A stretch of DNA of 10,125 nt from Gallionella sp. (GTDB lineage: Bacteria; Pseudomonadota; Gammaproteobacteria; Burkholderiales; Gallionellaceae): positions 1 through 10,125 of the forward strand of contig JADGRM010000059.1 in NCBI GenBank assembly GCA_017880945.1. Reading direction: 5' to 3'. Shown in pieces: positions 1 to 6,723 of this stretch. The translations under genes were made by a program, and so were the position numbers. Each line of letters starts with the position of its first letter. Within the stretch, counting starts at the first letter, position 1. The notes under the pieces are model-generated. The model was not told the DNA's origin and ran no database searches. It saw only the letters and a program-made list of their open reading frames with translations.

Positions 1-840
1 CTCGGTTCCGGCAACCATTATCTTGAGATCCAGCAGGTGACCGATGTGTATGCGCCGGAGATCGCCGCAACGTTCGGCGTGAAAGCGGGCGACATCGTCG
101 TCAGCATCCATTGCGGTTCGCGCGGGCTAGGCCACCAGATCGGCACAGAATTCCTGAAGCGCATGGTGATCGCCGCACCAGGCTATGGCATCGATCTTCC
201 CGACCGCGAGCTGGCCTGCGCGCCGATCGCTTCGCCGCTCGGAAAAGATTATCTCGGCGCGATGCGCGCGGCGATTAATTGCGCGCTGGCCAACCGCCAG
301 ATACTCACCCACCTGACGCGCCAGATATTCTCGCAGGTGCTGCCGCAGTCGCGGCTGCCGCTACTGTATGACGTGTCGCACAATACCTGCAAGGTGGAGG
401 AACACCAGGTCGACGGGCGGACGAAAAAACTCTACGTGCATCGCAAGGGCGCCACGCGCGCGTTCGGGCCGGGGCATCCCGACCTGCCCGCCGCTTTGCG
501 CGAAGCTGGTCAGCCGGTGCTGATCGGCGGCAGCATGGGAACGGCTTCCTACATCCTCGCGGGGACGCAGCAGGGCATGCAGCTCGCGTTCGGCTCCGCA
601 TGCCACGGCGCGGGGCGCGCGATGAGCCGCCATCAGGCGCTGCGCAACTGGAACGGCCGGCACGTGGTGGACGATCTGGAAGGACACGGCATCCTGATCC
701 GCAGCCCTTCGATGCGCGGCGTTGCCGAGGAGGCCCCGGGCGCTTACAAGGATGTCAGCGCGGTAGTGGATGCGGCCGATCATGCCGGTTTGGCGCGCAA
801 GGTGGCGCGAGTCGTTCCAATCATCTGTATCAAGGGATGA
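1..840 (+). CDS. rtcB: RNA-splicing ligase RtcB, C-terminal part (5' end outside window)
   Basis: RtcB joins RNA 2',3'-cyclic phosphate (or 3'-phosphate) ends to 5'-OH ends, using GTP and Mn2+; in bacteria it acts in RNA repair in the cytoplasm. The reading frame is open from base 1, and its first residues, LGSGNHYLE, are an internal RtcB motif, so the true start lies upstream. Visible motifs, numbered from base 1, are GSGNH (His6), HCGSRGLGHQ (His37), DVSHNTCK (His127) and CHGAGR (His202). The spacings 6-37 (31) and 127-202 (75) equal those of the Pyrococcus ligase (203-234, 329-404), where the first three bind metal and the last is guanylylated. The metal-binding Cys of the family would lie before the window. 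The 279 residues after GSGNH match the long, archaeal-like type rather than the shorter E. coli type. The next gene starts 10 nt after the stop, so they are probably co-transcribed. Confidence 0.96.
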   Translation, partial: LGSGNHYLEIQQVTDVYAPEIAATFGVKAGDIVVSIHCGSRGLGHQIGTEFLKRMVIAAPGYGIDLPDRELACAPIASPLGKDYLGAMRAAINCALANRQILTHLTRQIFSQVLPQSRLPLLYDVSHNTCKVEEHQVDGRTKKLYVHRKGATRAFGPGHPDLPAALREAGQPVLIGGSMGTASYILAGTQQGMQLAFGSACHGAGRAMSRHQALRNWNGRHVVDDLEGHGILIRSPSMRGVAEEAPGAYKDVSAVVDAADHAGLARKVARVVPIICIKG

Positions 841-850
841 GGTGCGCGCC

Positions 851-1453
851 ATGAATGCAGTGAATCAAAATAACTTGCATCCCCGAACTGGCGACGCGCT
901 GCTGATCGTCGACGTGCAGAACGATTTCCTGCCCGGCGGCAGTCTGGCGGTGCCGCATGGCGACGAAGTGGTGACTGTGCTCAACCGTTACCTGAAACTC
1001 TTTGAAACGCGGACCCTGCCGGTGTATGCGACGCGCGACTGGCATCCGGCTCAGCACTGTTCGTTCCGCGCTCAGGGCGGGCCATGGCCGCCGCACTGCG
1101 TGGCAAAAACAAGCGGGGCGGCATTCGCGGCGGCGCTGCAACTGCCGCCTTCCGCCGTGATCATCTCCAAGGCGGCCACGGTGGAACAGGACGCCTACTC
1201 CGGTTTTCAGGGCACCAGCCTAGACCAGCAACTTCGCGCCGACAACATCCGCCGGCTATTCATCGGCGGGCTCGCCACCGACTATTGCGTGCTCAACACC
1301 GTGCGCGATGCGCTGCGGCTCGGTTATCAAGTGTTGGTGCTGGGCGACGCGATCCGCGCGGTGGATGTCCAGCTCGGCGACGGGCTGCGCGCCGAGGAGG
1401 AGATGACCAAGCTCGGCGCGCAACGCATCACGGTTAAAGAGGTAACCGGATGA
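851..1453 (+). CDS. pncA: nicotinamidase (isochorismatase-like hydrolase)
   Basis: This enzyme hydrolyses nicotinamide to nicotinate and ammonia, the first step of the deamidating NAD salvage route, in the cytoplasm. The 200-residue protein has the whole family signature: Asp21 in VDVQNDFLPGG, Lys107 in VIISKA and Cys146 in GLATDYCV as the catalytic triad, and Asp63, His65 (RDWHP) and His82 as metal ligands. Their spacing follows the Pyrococcus nicotinamidase (Asp10, Asp52, His54, His71, Lys94, Cys133) with a constant offset of 11, then 13. The ATG at 851 is preferred because GAGG at 839-842 lies 8 nt upstream; in-frame starts further up would run into rtcB and add residues unlike the family. 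The stop overlaps the pncB start by 4 nt (ATGA), implying translational coupling with the enzyme that uses its product. A different amidase of the same superfamily is possible but unlikely given the residues and the neighbour. Confidence 0.94.
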   Translation: MNAVNQNNLHPRTGDALLIVDVQNDFLPGGSLAVPHGDEVVTVLNRYLKLFETRTLPVYATRDWHPAQHCSFRAQGGPWPPHCVAKTSGAAFAAALQLPPSAVIISKAATVEQDAYSGFQGTSLDQQLRADNIRRLFIGGLATDYCVLNTVRDALRLGYQVLVLGDAIRAVDVQLGDGLRAEEEMTKLGAQRITVKEVTG

Positions 1454-2808
1454 AACCCCCAATTAACCTTACGGGCAGCGTGCTGCTCACCGATCTCTAC
1501 CAGCTCACGATGCTGCAGGGCTACCACGACTCCGGCATGGAGGATATCGCGGTATTCGAGTTTTTCGTGCGCAAGCTGCGCCCCGGACGCGGCTTCCTGA
1601 TGGCGGCGGGACTTGAACAATCATTGCAATTTCTGCAAGGCTTGCACTTCGCGTCGGAAGAGCTGGCATGGCTGGCGTCCACCGGCCGTTTCAACAATCA
1701 TTTTCTTGCCCAGCTCGAAGCGCTGCGCTTCACCGGCGATGTGCACGCGATGCCGGAAGGCACGGTGTTTTTTCCGGACGAGCCGATCCTGCGCGTGACC
1801 GCGCCGATCGCGCAGGCGCAACTGGTGGAAACGCGGCTGATCAACCTGCTGCACTTCCAGTCGCTGATCGCCTCCAAGGCGGCGCGCATGGTATTGATGG
1901 CACCGGACAAGCTGCTGGTGGATTTCGGGCTGCGCCGCGCACATGGCGCGGAAGCGGGGCTGCTGGCTGCGCGCGCCAGCTATATCGCCGGCTTCACCGG
2001 CACCGCGACGGTACAGGCCGGCATGGAGTTCGGCATACCGCTGTTCGGCACGATGGCGCATTCCTTCGTGCAGGCTCACGATAACGAGATGCAGGCCTTC
2101 GAGCATTTCGCCCATGCCCAGCCGGACAACGTCGTGCTGCTGATCGACACCTACGACACCGAGGCCGCGGCGCGCAAGGTGGTGGCGCTCGCACCCAGGC
2201 TGAAACGCGAAGGCATCCGCATCAAGGGCGTGCGCATCGATTCCGGCAACCTCACCGATCACGCCCGACAGGTGCGGCAGATCCTGGATATGGGCGGACT
2301 CCAGCATGTCACGATCTTCGCCAGCGGCGATCTGGACGAGCACGTGCTGCGCGACATGCTGGGCTCGGGCGCGCCGGTGGACGGTTTCGGCATCGGCACG
2401 CGCATGGACACGTCGAGCGACATGCCCTATCTCGACTGCGCCTACAAACTCGAAGAGTATGCCGGCAAGGCGCGGCGCAAGCGTTCCGAAGGCAAGCAGA
2501 CCTGGCCCGGCCGCAAGCAGGTGTACCGCAGCCACGCTGCCGATGGCCGCATCGCAGCGGATGTCGTGACCATTGAAGGGGATGCGCAGCCGGGCGAACC
2601 TCTGCTGATGCAGGTGATGCGCGGCGGACAGCGCCTGGCCGCCACCGCGCCGCTCTCAGACATCCGCAACCACGCGGCAGAGAATCTTGCACGGCTGCCC
2701 GAGCCGCTGCGCCAACTGCAAGAGCCTTATGTTTACCGGGTGGAAATATCCCGCGCGCTGCACGAACTCGCCGCGCAGGTCGATCGCGATTCTGCATCTG
2801 ACAAATGA
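1450..2808 (+). CDS. pncB: nicotinate phosphoribosyltransferase
   Basis: The enzyme condenses nicotinate with PRPP to nicotinate mononucleotide, coupled to ATP hydrolysis, feeding NAD synthesis. At 452 residues it has the usual family size. Recognisable motifs are LLTDLYQLTM (residues 12-21), FGLRRAHGAEAG (about 160-171), GTMAHS with His204 at the place of the phosphorylated active-site histidine, and VRIDSGNL around Asp264, which belongs to the phosphate-binding part of the type II phosphoribosyltransferase barrel. The start at 1450 overlaps the pncA stop, with AGAGG at 1438-1442 seven nt upstream. Together with pncA this makes a complete nicotinamide-to-NaMN module. PRPP synthase is sometimes found nearby in such clusters, but none is seen here. 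The 16-nt gap to the following protease gene suggests the operon continues. Confidence 0.95.
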   Translation: MKPPINLTGSVLLTDLYQLTMLQGYHDSGMEDIAVFEFFVRKLRPGRGFLMAAGLEQSLQFLQGLHFASEELAWLASTGRFNNHFLAQLEALRFTGDVHAMPEGTVFFPDEPILRVTAPIAQAQLVETRLINLLHFQSLIASKAARMVLMAPDKLLVDFGLRRAHGAEAGLLAARASYIAGFTGTATVQAGMEFGIPLFGTMAHSFVQAHDNEMQAFEHFAHAQPDNVVLLIDTYDTEAAARKVVALAPRLKREGIRIKGVRIDSGNLTDHARQVRQILDMGGLQHVTIFASGDLDEHVLRDMLGSGAPVDGFGIGTRMDTSSDMPYLDCAYKLEEYAGKARRKRSEGKQTWPGRKQVYRSHAADGRIAADVVTIEGDAQPGEPLLMQVMRGGQRLAATAPLSDIRNHAAENLARLPEPLRQLQEPYVYRVEISRALHELAAQVDRDSASDK

Positions 2809-2824
2809 GGAGTAAACTTAAACC

Positions 2825-5254
2825 ATGAGTCCAATCTCCCCGCTTACCGCAGACAAGTTGTATCGGCCATGCGATGTCGAGAGGTTTACTTTTGCGACTA
2901 CTGCCGAGCTTGGAGACCTGACCGAGGGCATCGGCCAGATGCGCGCGATCGACGCGGCACAATTCGGCATCGGGATGCGCCATGCGGGCTACAACCTCTA
3001 CGTGATGGGGCCGAGCGGGAGCGGCAAGCACACGCTGATCCGCGAGTTGCTCGACCAGCGCGTGGCGGCCGAGGCCAAGCCGGCCGACTGGTGCTACGTC
3101 CACAATTTCACCCAGCCGCACAAGCCTCATGCGATTCAATTGCCGGCAGGTGTGGGCGCGCGTCTGCATGACGACATGGAGCATCTGGTCGCGGAACTGC
3201 AGGCCACGATACCCGCGGTGTTCGAGGGTGAGGAATACCGCCATGGCCTGAGCAAGATCGACGAGGAATTCGGCGAACGCCAGACGGGTGCATTCTCCGA
3301 GATAGACGACGAGGCCAGCAAGCATGGCATCGTGCTGTTGCGCACGCCGAACGGTTTTTCTTTTGGGCCGGCCAAGGGCGACGAGGTGATGAGCCCGGAA
3401 GAGTATGAAAAACTGCCGGCGGAAGAGCATGAGCGCATCGAGCGCGACATCGCCGGCCTGCAAGAGCATCTGGAGAAAATCATTCTGCAGGTGCGCCAGT
3501 GGCGGCGCGAGCGCATGGAGCAGGTGCGCAAGCTGAACGAGGAGGCGGTGCTGTTCGCGGTCGGTCACCTGATCGATGCGCTGCGTAGCGATTATGCGAA
3601 TTATCCGCTGGTGTGCGGCTACCTGAACGAGGTGCAGCAGAACGTCATCGAAAGCATGGAAGAATTCCGCAACCCGCACCAGGGTACCCCGACCCTGGTC
3701 AGCCTCACCGCCGAGCTGCCCGATTTCAGCCGCTTCCGCGTCAACCTGCTGGTGGGGCGCGGCGAAAGCGAGGGCGCGCCGGTGGTGTACGAGGAGCATC
3801 CCACCTACCAGAACCTGATGGGACGGGTCGAGCATATTTCCCAGCTTGGCGCGCTGGTCACCAACTTCCTGCTGATCAAACCCGGCGCGCTGCATATCGC
3901 CAACGGCGGCTATCTGATGCTGGACGCACTCAAGCTGCTCACCCAGCCGTTTTCCTGGGAGGGCTTGAAGCGCGCGCTCTCCACGCGCGAGATCCGCATC
4001 GAATCGCTGGGCCAGATGTACAGCCTGGTCAGCACCGTGTCGTTGGAACCGGAACCGATCCCGCTCGATACCAAGGTGGTGCTGCTCGGCAACCGGATGC
4101 TCTACTACATGCTCGCCGAATACGATCCGGAATTCCGCGAGCTGTTCAAGGTGGCTGCGGATTTCGAGGACGAGGTGGAGCGCAGCGCGGACAACGACCT
4201 ACTGTATGCGCGGCTGATCGGCACGCTGGCGCGCCGGGAAAAATTGCGGCCGTTCGACCGCGGTGCCGTGGCACGCGTGATCGAACATTGCGCGCGCCGC
4301 GCCGAGGACGCGCAGAAGCTTTCCACGCATATGGAGAGCTTGGCCGATCTGGTGCGCGAAGCGGATTACTGGGCGGTGCGGGACAAACGCGAAACGGTGA
4401 CCAATGCCGACGTCGAGCGCGCGATCGAGGCGCAGATCAGGCGCGCCGACCGGCTGCGCGAGCGCTCGCACGAGGCGATCCTGCGCGGCATCCTGAACAT
4501 CGACACCGAGGGCGAGAAGGTGGGGCAGGTGAACGGCCTGTCGGTGTTCCAGCTCGGCGATTTCGCGTTTGCCCGGCCTTCGCGCATCACCGCCAACACC
4601 AGCCTGGGCGAAGGCGATCTGGTCGACATCCAGCGCGAGGTCAAGCTGGGCGGCGCGATCCACTCCAAGGGCGTGCTGATCCTGTCCTCATTCCTGGCCT
4701 CGCGCTATGCCGCCGAACAACCGCTCTCGCTGACAGCCAGCCTGGTGTTCGAGCAGACCTATGGCCCGGTTGAAGGCGACAGTGCCTCGGTGGCGGAATT
4801 GTGCGCGCTGCTGTCCTCGCTGGCGAACACGCCGATCCGGCAATCGCTGGCAGTTACCGGTTCGGTGGACCAGTTCGGCCGGGTGCAGGCGATTGGCGCA
4901 GTGAACGAAAAGGTCGAGGGCTATTTCGACATCTGTAACAAGCGCGGCCTGACCGGAAACCAGGGCGTGCTGATACCCGCCGCCAACGTCACCCACCTGA
5001 TGCTGCGCCGCGACGTGGTGGAAGCCACAGCGGCAGGGCGCTTCCACATTTATGCGGTGGCATCGGTGGACGAAGCGCTGGAACTGCTGACCGGCATCCC
5101 GGCCGGCGCACCCGATGAGCATGGCAATTTGCCAAAAGATAGCCTCAACCAGCGCGTGGCGGAGCGGCTCAAACACCTGGCCGAACTGCGGCGCAGCTTT
5201 GCAAAGAAAACCACATCGCGCCGCGGCAGCCACGAGCCAGACGATGGCAAGTGA
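2825..5254 (+). CDS. Lon-like AAA+ ATP-dependent protease (AAA_32 / S16 family)
   Basis: This is a predicted cytoplasmic ATP-dependent protease of 809 residues. The N-terminal half carries a P-loop, GPSGSGKHT (62-70), followed by a charged helical insertion (about 185-245, with many Glu, Arg and Lys) that looks like a coiled coil. The second part of the ATPase has GALHIANGGYLMLDA with Walker B Asp367, then KVVLLGN (sensor-1-like) and the PEFRELFKV stretch. The C-terminal peptidase domain has Ser653 in VEGDSAS and Lys696 in VNEKVEG; their separation of 43 residues equals the Ser679-Lys722 dyad of E. coli Lon. The N-terminal substrate domain of classical Lon is absent. The family resembles Pseudomonas AsrA and the shorter E. 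coli YcbZ; the resemblance is by architecture, so no symbol is given. AGGAG at 2808-2812, overlapping the pncB stop, supports the start. Substrates cannot be told from sequence; a stress role is inferred from the family. Confidence 0.92.
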   Translation: MSPISPLTADKLYRPCDVERFTFATTAELGDLTEGIGQMRAIDAAQFGIGMRHAGYNLYVMGPSGSGKHTLIRELLDQRVAAEAKPADWCYVHNFTQPHKPHAIQLPAGVGARLHDDMEHLVAELQATIPAVFEGEEYRHGLSKIDEEFGERQTGAFSEIDDEASKHGIVLLRTPNGFSFGPAKGDEVMSPEEYEKLPAEEHERIERDIAGLQEHLEKIILQVRQWRRERMEQVRKLNEEAVLFAVGHLIDALRSDYANYPLVCGYLNEVQQNVIESMEEFRNPHQGTPTLVSLTAELPDFSRFRVNLLVGRGESEGAPVVYEEHPTYQNLMGRVEHISQLGALVTNFLLIKPGALHIANGGYLMLDALKLLTQPFSWEGLKRALSTREIRIESLGQMYSLVSTVSLEPEPIPLDTKVVLLGNRMLYYMLAEYDPEFRELFKVAADFEDEVERSADNDLLYARLIGTLARREKLRPFDRGAVARVIEHCARRAEDAQKLSTHMESLADLVREADYWAVRDKRETVTNADVERAIEAQIRRADRLRERSHEAILRGILNIDTEGEKVGQVNGLSVFQLGDFAFARPSRITANTSLGEGDLVDIQREVKLGGAIHSKGVLILSSFLASRYAAEQPLSLTASLVFEQTYGPVEGDSASVAELCALLSSLANTPIRQSLAVTGSVDQFGRVQAIGAVNEKVEGYFDICNKRGLTGNQGVLIPAANVTHLMLRRDVVEATAAGRFHIYAVASVDEALELLTGIPAGAPDEHGNLPKDSLNQRVAERLKHLAELRRSFAKKTTSRRGSHEPDDGK

Positions 5255-5266
5255 GCGGCTTTGCTT

Positions 5267-5291
5267 TTGAAATCACCCATTGTGATTTCAA
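5267..5291 (+). terminator. perfect 10-bp inverted repeat after the protease gene, possible terminator or operator
   Basis: TTGAAATCAC and GTGATTTCAA are perfect reverse complements around the 5-nt loop CCATT, starting 12 nt after the protease stop. The stem is AT-rich and is not followed by a run of T (the next bases are GTTCCGG), so a classical intrinsic terminator is doubtful. Its position at the end of the four-gene operon still suggests transcript-end formation or mRNA 3'-end protection. A protein-binding palindrome for the next gene, whose start is about 70 nt away, is the alternative. Confidence 0.4.
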
Positions 5292-5353
5292 GTTCCGGCG
5301 GCGTTTATATAAAAAAAGAATCAATGGCAATCTTAATGTTGTCCCCATTGATC

Positions 5354-5358
5354 AGGAG
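5354..5358 (+). promoter_or_regulatory. ribosome binding site that decides a GTG start
   Basis: AGGAG lies 5 nt before the GTG at 5364. There is no ATG start near this site, and the first transmembrane segment follows soon after, so the GTG is taken as the start of the ceramidase-like gene. The AT-rich stretch TTTATATAAAAAAAG at about 5304-5318 could hold a -10 element, but no convincing -35 box pairs with it. Confidence 0.7.
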
Positions 5359-5363
5359 ATTCT

Positions 5364-6149
5364 GTGATTAAGCCATCCCTTCACTCTTCCTCCGGAATCA
5401 ACTGGCGGCATGCCCTGTTGTTGTTCATTGTGCTCGGCTCGCTGGCGCTGATGCTATCGATGCAGCCCTTTGGACAGAATCCTGATTATCACGATTTTGC
5501 CGACCGGCGCGCATTTTTCGGGATCCCGAATTTCTTCGATGCCATTTCAAATATCCCTTTCCTGCTCGTCGGGATAGCGGGACTGCGCTTTTGCCTTGGA
5601 AATCGTTTGATGAGTTACCGGCCAGCCTGGATCACTTTTTTCGCGGGTGTGGCGATCGTCAGTGCCGGGTCTGCCTGGTATCACTTGAACCCAAACAACG
5701 ACACGCTGGTCTGGGACAGGCTGCCGATGACCATAGCCTTCATGGGATTGTTGGTGGCGCTGCTGGCCGAGTATGTGAATGCGCGGCTGGGCAGATTTCT
5801 GTTGGTGCCCGCGATCCTGGCGGGTTTATCCAGCGTGATTTATTGGCACTGGTTCGATGACTTGCGGTTCTATGTCTGGATCCAGTTTATGCCGCTGCTG
5901 ATCGTTCCGATTTTGATGGCGCTGTTCCGTCCGAAATACTCCCACCAATCGCTGTTGCCGGTAGCACTTTCTTTCTACATATTGGCCAAACTTTTGGAAG
6001 CCTATGACCGGGAAGTATTCGCATTCACCCAGGGTCTTTTCAGCGGCCATTCGCTTAAACATCTTATGTCGGCGTTGGGCTGTTATTCGGTGCTGATGAT
6101 GCTTAAAATGAGGAAGCCGCTCGAGGTCAGCCCGAACCCCGATGCATAA
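5364..6149 (+). CDS. ceramidase-like integral membrane hydrolase (CREST superfamily)
   Basis: The 261-residue protein is very hydrophobic, with about seven membrane segments (roughly 15-35, 56-76, 88-105, 120-137, 145-162, 170-188, 197-213, 230-247). It matches the alkaline ceramidase branch of the CREST superfamily. The conserved pattern is intact: Ser103-x3-His107 in SAWYH, Asp118 in LVWDRLP eleven residues on, and His229-x3-His233 in GHSLKH. In human ACER3 the same spacings (Ser77, His81, Asp92, His217, His221) form a zinc site that cleaves the ceramide amide bond. The loop NPDYHDFADRRAFFGIPNF after the first segment is typical of bacterial members. Most proteobacteria make no ceramide, so the real substrate is unknown: some lipid amide or a scavenged sphingolipid is possible. 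The gene uses a GTG start. No partner enzyme is next to it; a DUF4389 membrane protein follows after 84 nt. Confidence 0.85.
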   Translation: MIKPSLHSSSGINWRHALLLFIVLGSLALMLSMQPFGQNPDYHDFADRRAFFGIPNFFDAISNIPFLLVGIAGLRFCLGNRLMSYRPAWITFFAGVAIVSAGSAWYHLNPNNDTLVWDRLPMTIAFMGLLVALLAEYVNARLGRFLLVPAILAGLSSVIYWHWFDDLRFYVWIQFMPLLIVPILMALFRPKYSHQSLLPVALSFYILAKLLEAYDREVFAFTQGLFSGHSLKHLMSALGCYSVLMMLKMRKPLEVSPNPDA

Positions 6150-6185
6150 CCGGTAGGTACCCCCGATCATTCCAATGCACAACGA

Positions 6186-6215
6186 TTGATCGATGAACCC
6201 CCGGATCGATTAACC
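6186..6215. repeat. short overlapping inverted and direct repeats upstream of the DUF4389 gene
   Basis: Two 12-mers, GATCGATGAACC (6188-6199) and GATCGATTAACC (6204-6215), differ at one base and are spaced 16 nt apart. The same bases form an inverted repeat: TTGATCGAT (6186-6194) pairs with ATCGATTAA (6205-6213) over 9 bp with one G-T pair and a 10-nt loop. The element ends 6 nt before the Shine-Dalgarno sequence, so it could be an operator or a leader hairpin that controls translation. No T run follows it, which speaks against a terminator for the upstream gene. Confidence 0.45.
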
Positions 6216-6220
6216 ATTAC

Positions 6221-6225
6221 AGGAG
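6221..6225 (+). promoter_or_regulatory. ribosome binding site that decides the DUF4389 start
   Basis: AGGAG lies 8 nt before the ATG at 6234. An in-frame TTG at 6186 would add 16 residues but falls inside the repeat element and has no comparable Shine-Dalgarno sequence, so the ATG is preferred. Confidence 0.75.
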
Positions 6226-6233
6226 AACCAGCC

Positions 6234-6506
6234 ATGAATGACACCCCTGATACACCGACAAACCGGCGCAACATATGGGTACGCGGATTGTTCATGCTGC
6301 TGATGGCTCTGGCGTATCAGGTGTCTGGAACTGTGGTTTGCTTCGTGACGGTCATTCAATTTTTGATCGTGTTACTGAATGCAAAGCCCAACGCCCGCCT
6401 GGTCTCATTTGGCCGCAGCCTGGGGGGCTACTTGAAGCAGATCGTTAATTTCCTGACCTTCGCCACTGAAGAGTTGCCATTCCCTTTCAATGATTGGCGG
6501 GCTTGA
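6234..6506 (+). CDS. small DUF4389 family membrane protein
   Basis: The 90-residue protein has a polar N-terminus of about 15 residues, then one long hydrophobic stretch (about 17-49), probably a helical hairpin or a long single span, and a polar tail. The middle and C-terminal signature, LNAKPNARLVSFGRSLGGYL followed by FLTFATEELPFPF, is that of the DUF4389 family: a PN pair, an FG..L..Y segment and a final TFxTEExPFPF-type motif. No function is known for the family; members are small inner-membrane proteins, sometimes fused to or near lipid-related genes. Here it follows the ceramidase-like gene at 84 nt on the same strand, and the two may share a transcript. An inverted/direct repeat sits just upstream of its ribosome binding site. 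The C-terminus ends soon after the last motif, so the gene looks complete. Confidence 0.85.
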   Translation: MNDTPDTPTNRRNIWVRGLFMLLMALAYQVSGTVVCFVTVIQFLIVLLNAKPNARLVSFGRSLGGYLKQIVNFLTFATEELPFPFNDWRA

Positions 6507-6526
6507 AGAAACATCGGTCGATCGGG

Positions 6527-6610
6527 ACGAAAGGTAGTGCAGGGGGGATGAACGGTATAAAGCAGGAACGAACGGTATAAAGTTGAGACGAGCGGTATTG
6601 CAGCAGGATT
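6527..6610. repeat. tandem array of about 20-bp degenerate repeats
   Basis: Three consecutive units begin at 6551, 6571 and 6591. The first two share the 12-mer AACGGTATAAAG and end in ACG (16 of 20 bases identical). The third, starting AGCGGTATTG and continuing CAGCAGGATT, aligns to the first with a small insertion and shares the CAGGA end. A fourth, weaker copy (AAAGGTAGTGCAGG) precedes them at about 6530. A 20-bp period equals two helix turns and puts every unit on one face of the DNA. The array lies in the 217-nt gap between the DUF4389 gene and the membrane/VWA pair, about 115 nt before the latter. The rest of that gap holds only a 5-bp hairpin (GTGCC/GGCAC, around 6671-6688) and no clear promoter. 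Cooperative protein binding is an inference; a neutral minisatellite is the alternative. Confidence 0.65.
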
Positions 6611-6710
6611 GTAGAACGCGCAGAGTGCAATTTGTCGGCGATGGCGCTTCCTGGCCACCCCGCAAGCGAGGTGCCTGAACTTCGGCACTGATATAGCAGG
6701 CATAAAACAG

Positions 6711-6715
6711 GGAGG
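6711..6715 (+). promoter_or_regulatory. ribosome binding site of the coiled-coil membrane protein gene
   Basis: GGAGG lies 8 nt before the ATG at 6724. A TTG two codons upstream (6718) is in frame but only 2 nt from this site, so the ATG is chosen. Confidence 0.75.
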
Positions 6716-6723
6716 AATTGGTA

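Noticed and set aside
1621..2535. Minus-strand open frame of 304 codons inside pncB
   Set aside because: Fully antisense to pncB; low-complexity composition and no recognisable motif.
2309..3895. Long open frame on the minus strand (528 codons)
   Set aside because: It lies antisense to pncB and the Lon-like protease gene, both with clear family motifs. Its translation is rich in His, Arg and Ala without domain motifs, as expected for the opposite strand of GC-rich coding sequence.
6576..6581. TATAAA inside the tandem repeat considered as a -10 box
   Set aside because: No acceptable -35 hexamer is found 16-18 nt upstream, and the hexamer is simply part of the repeat unit.
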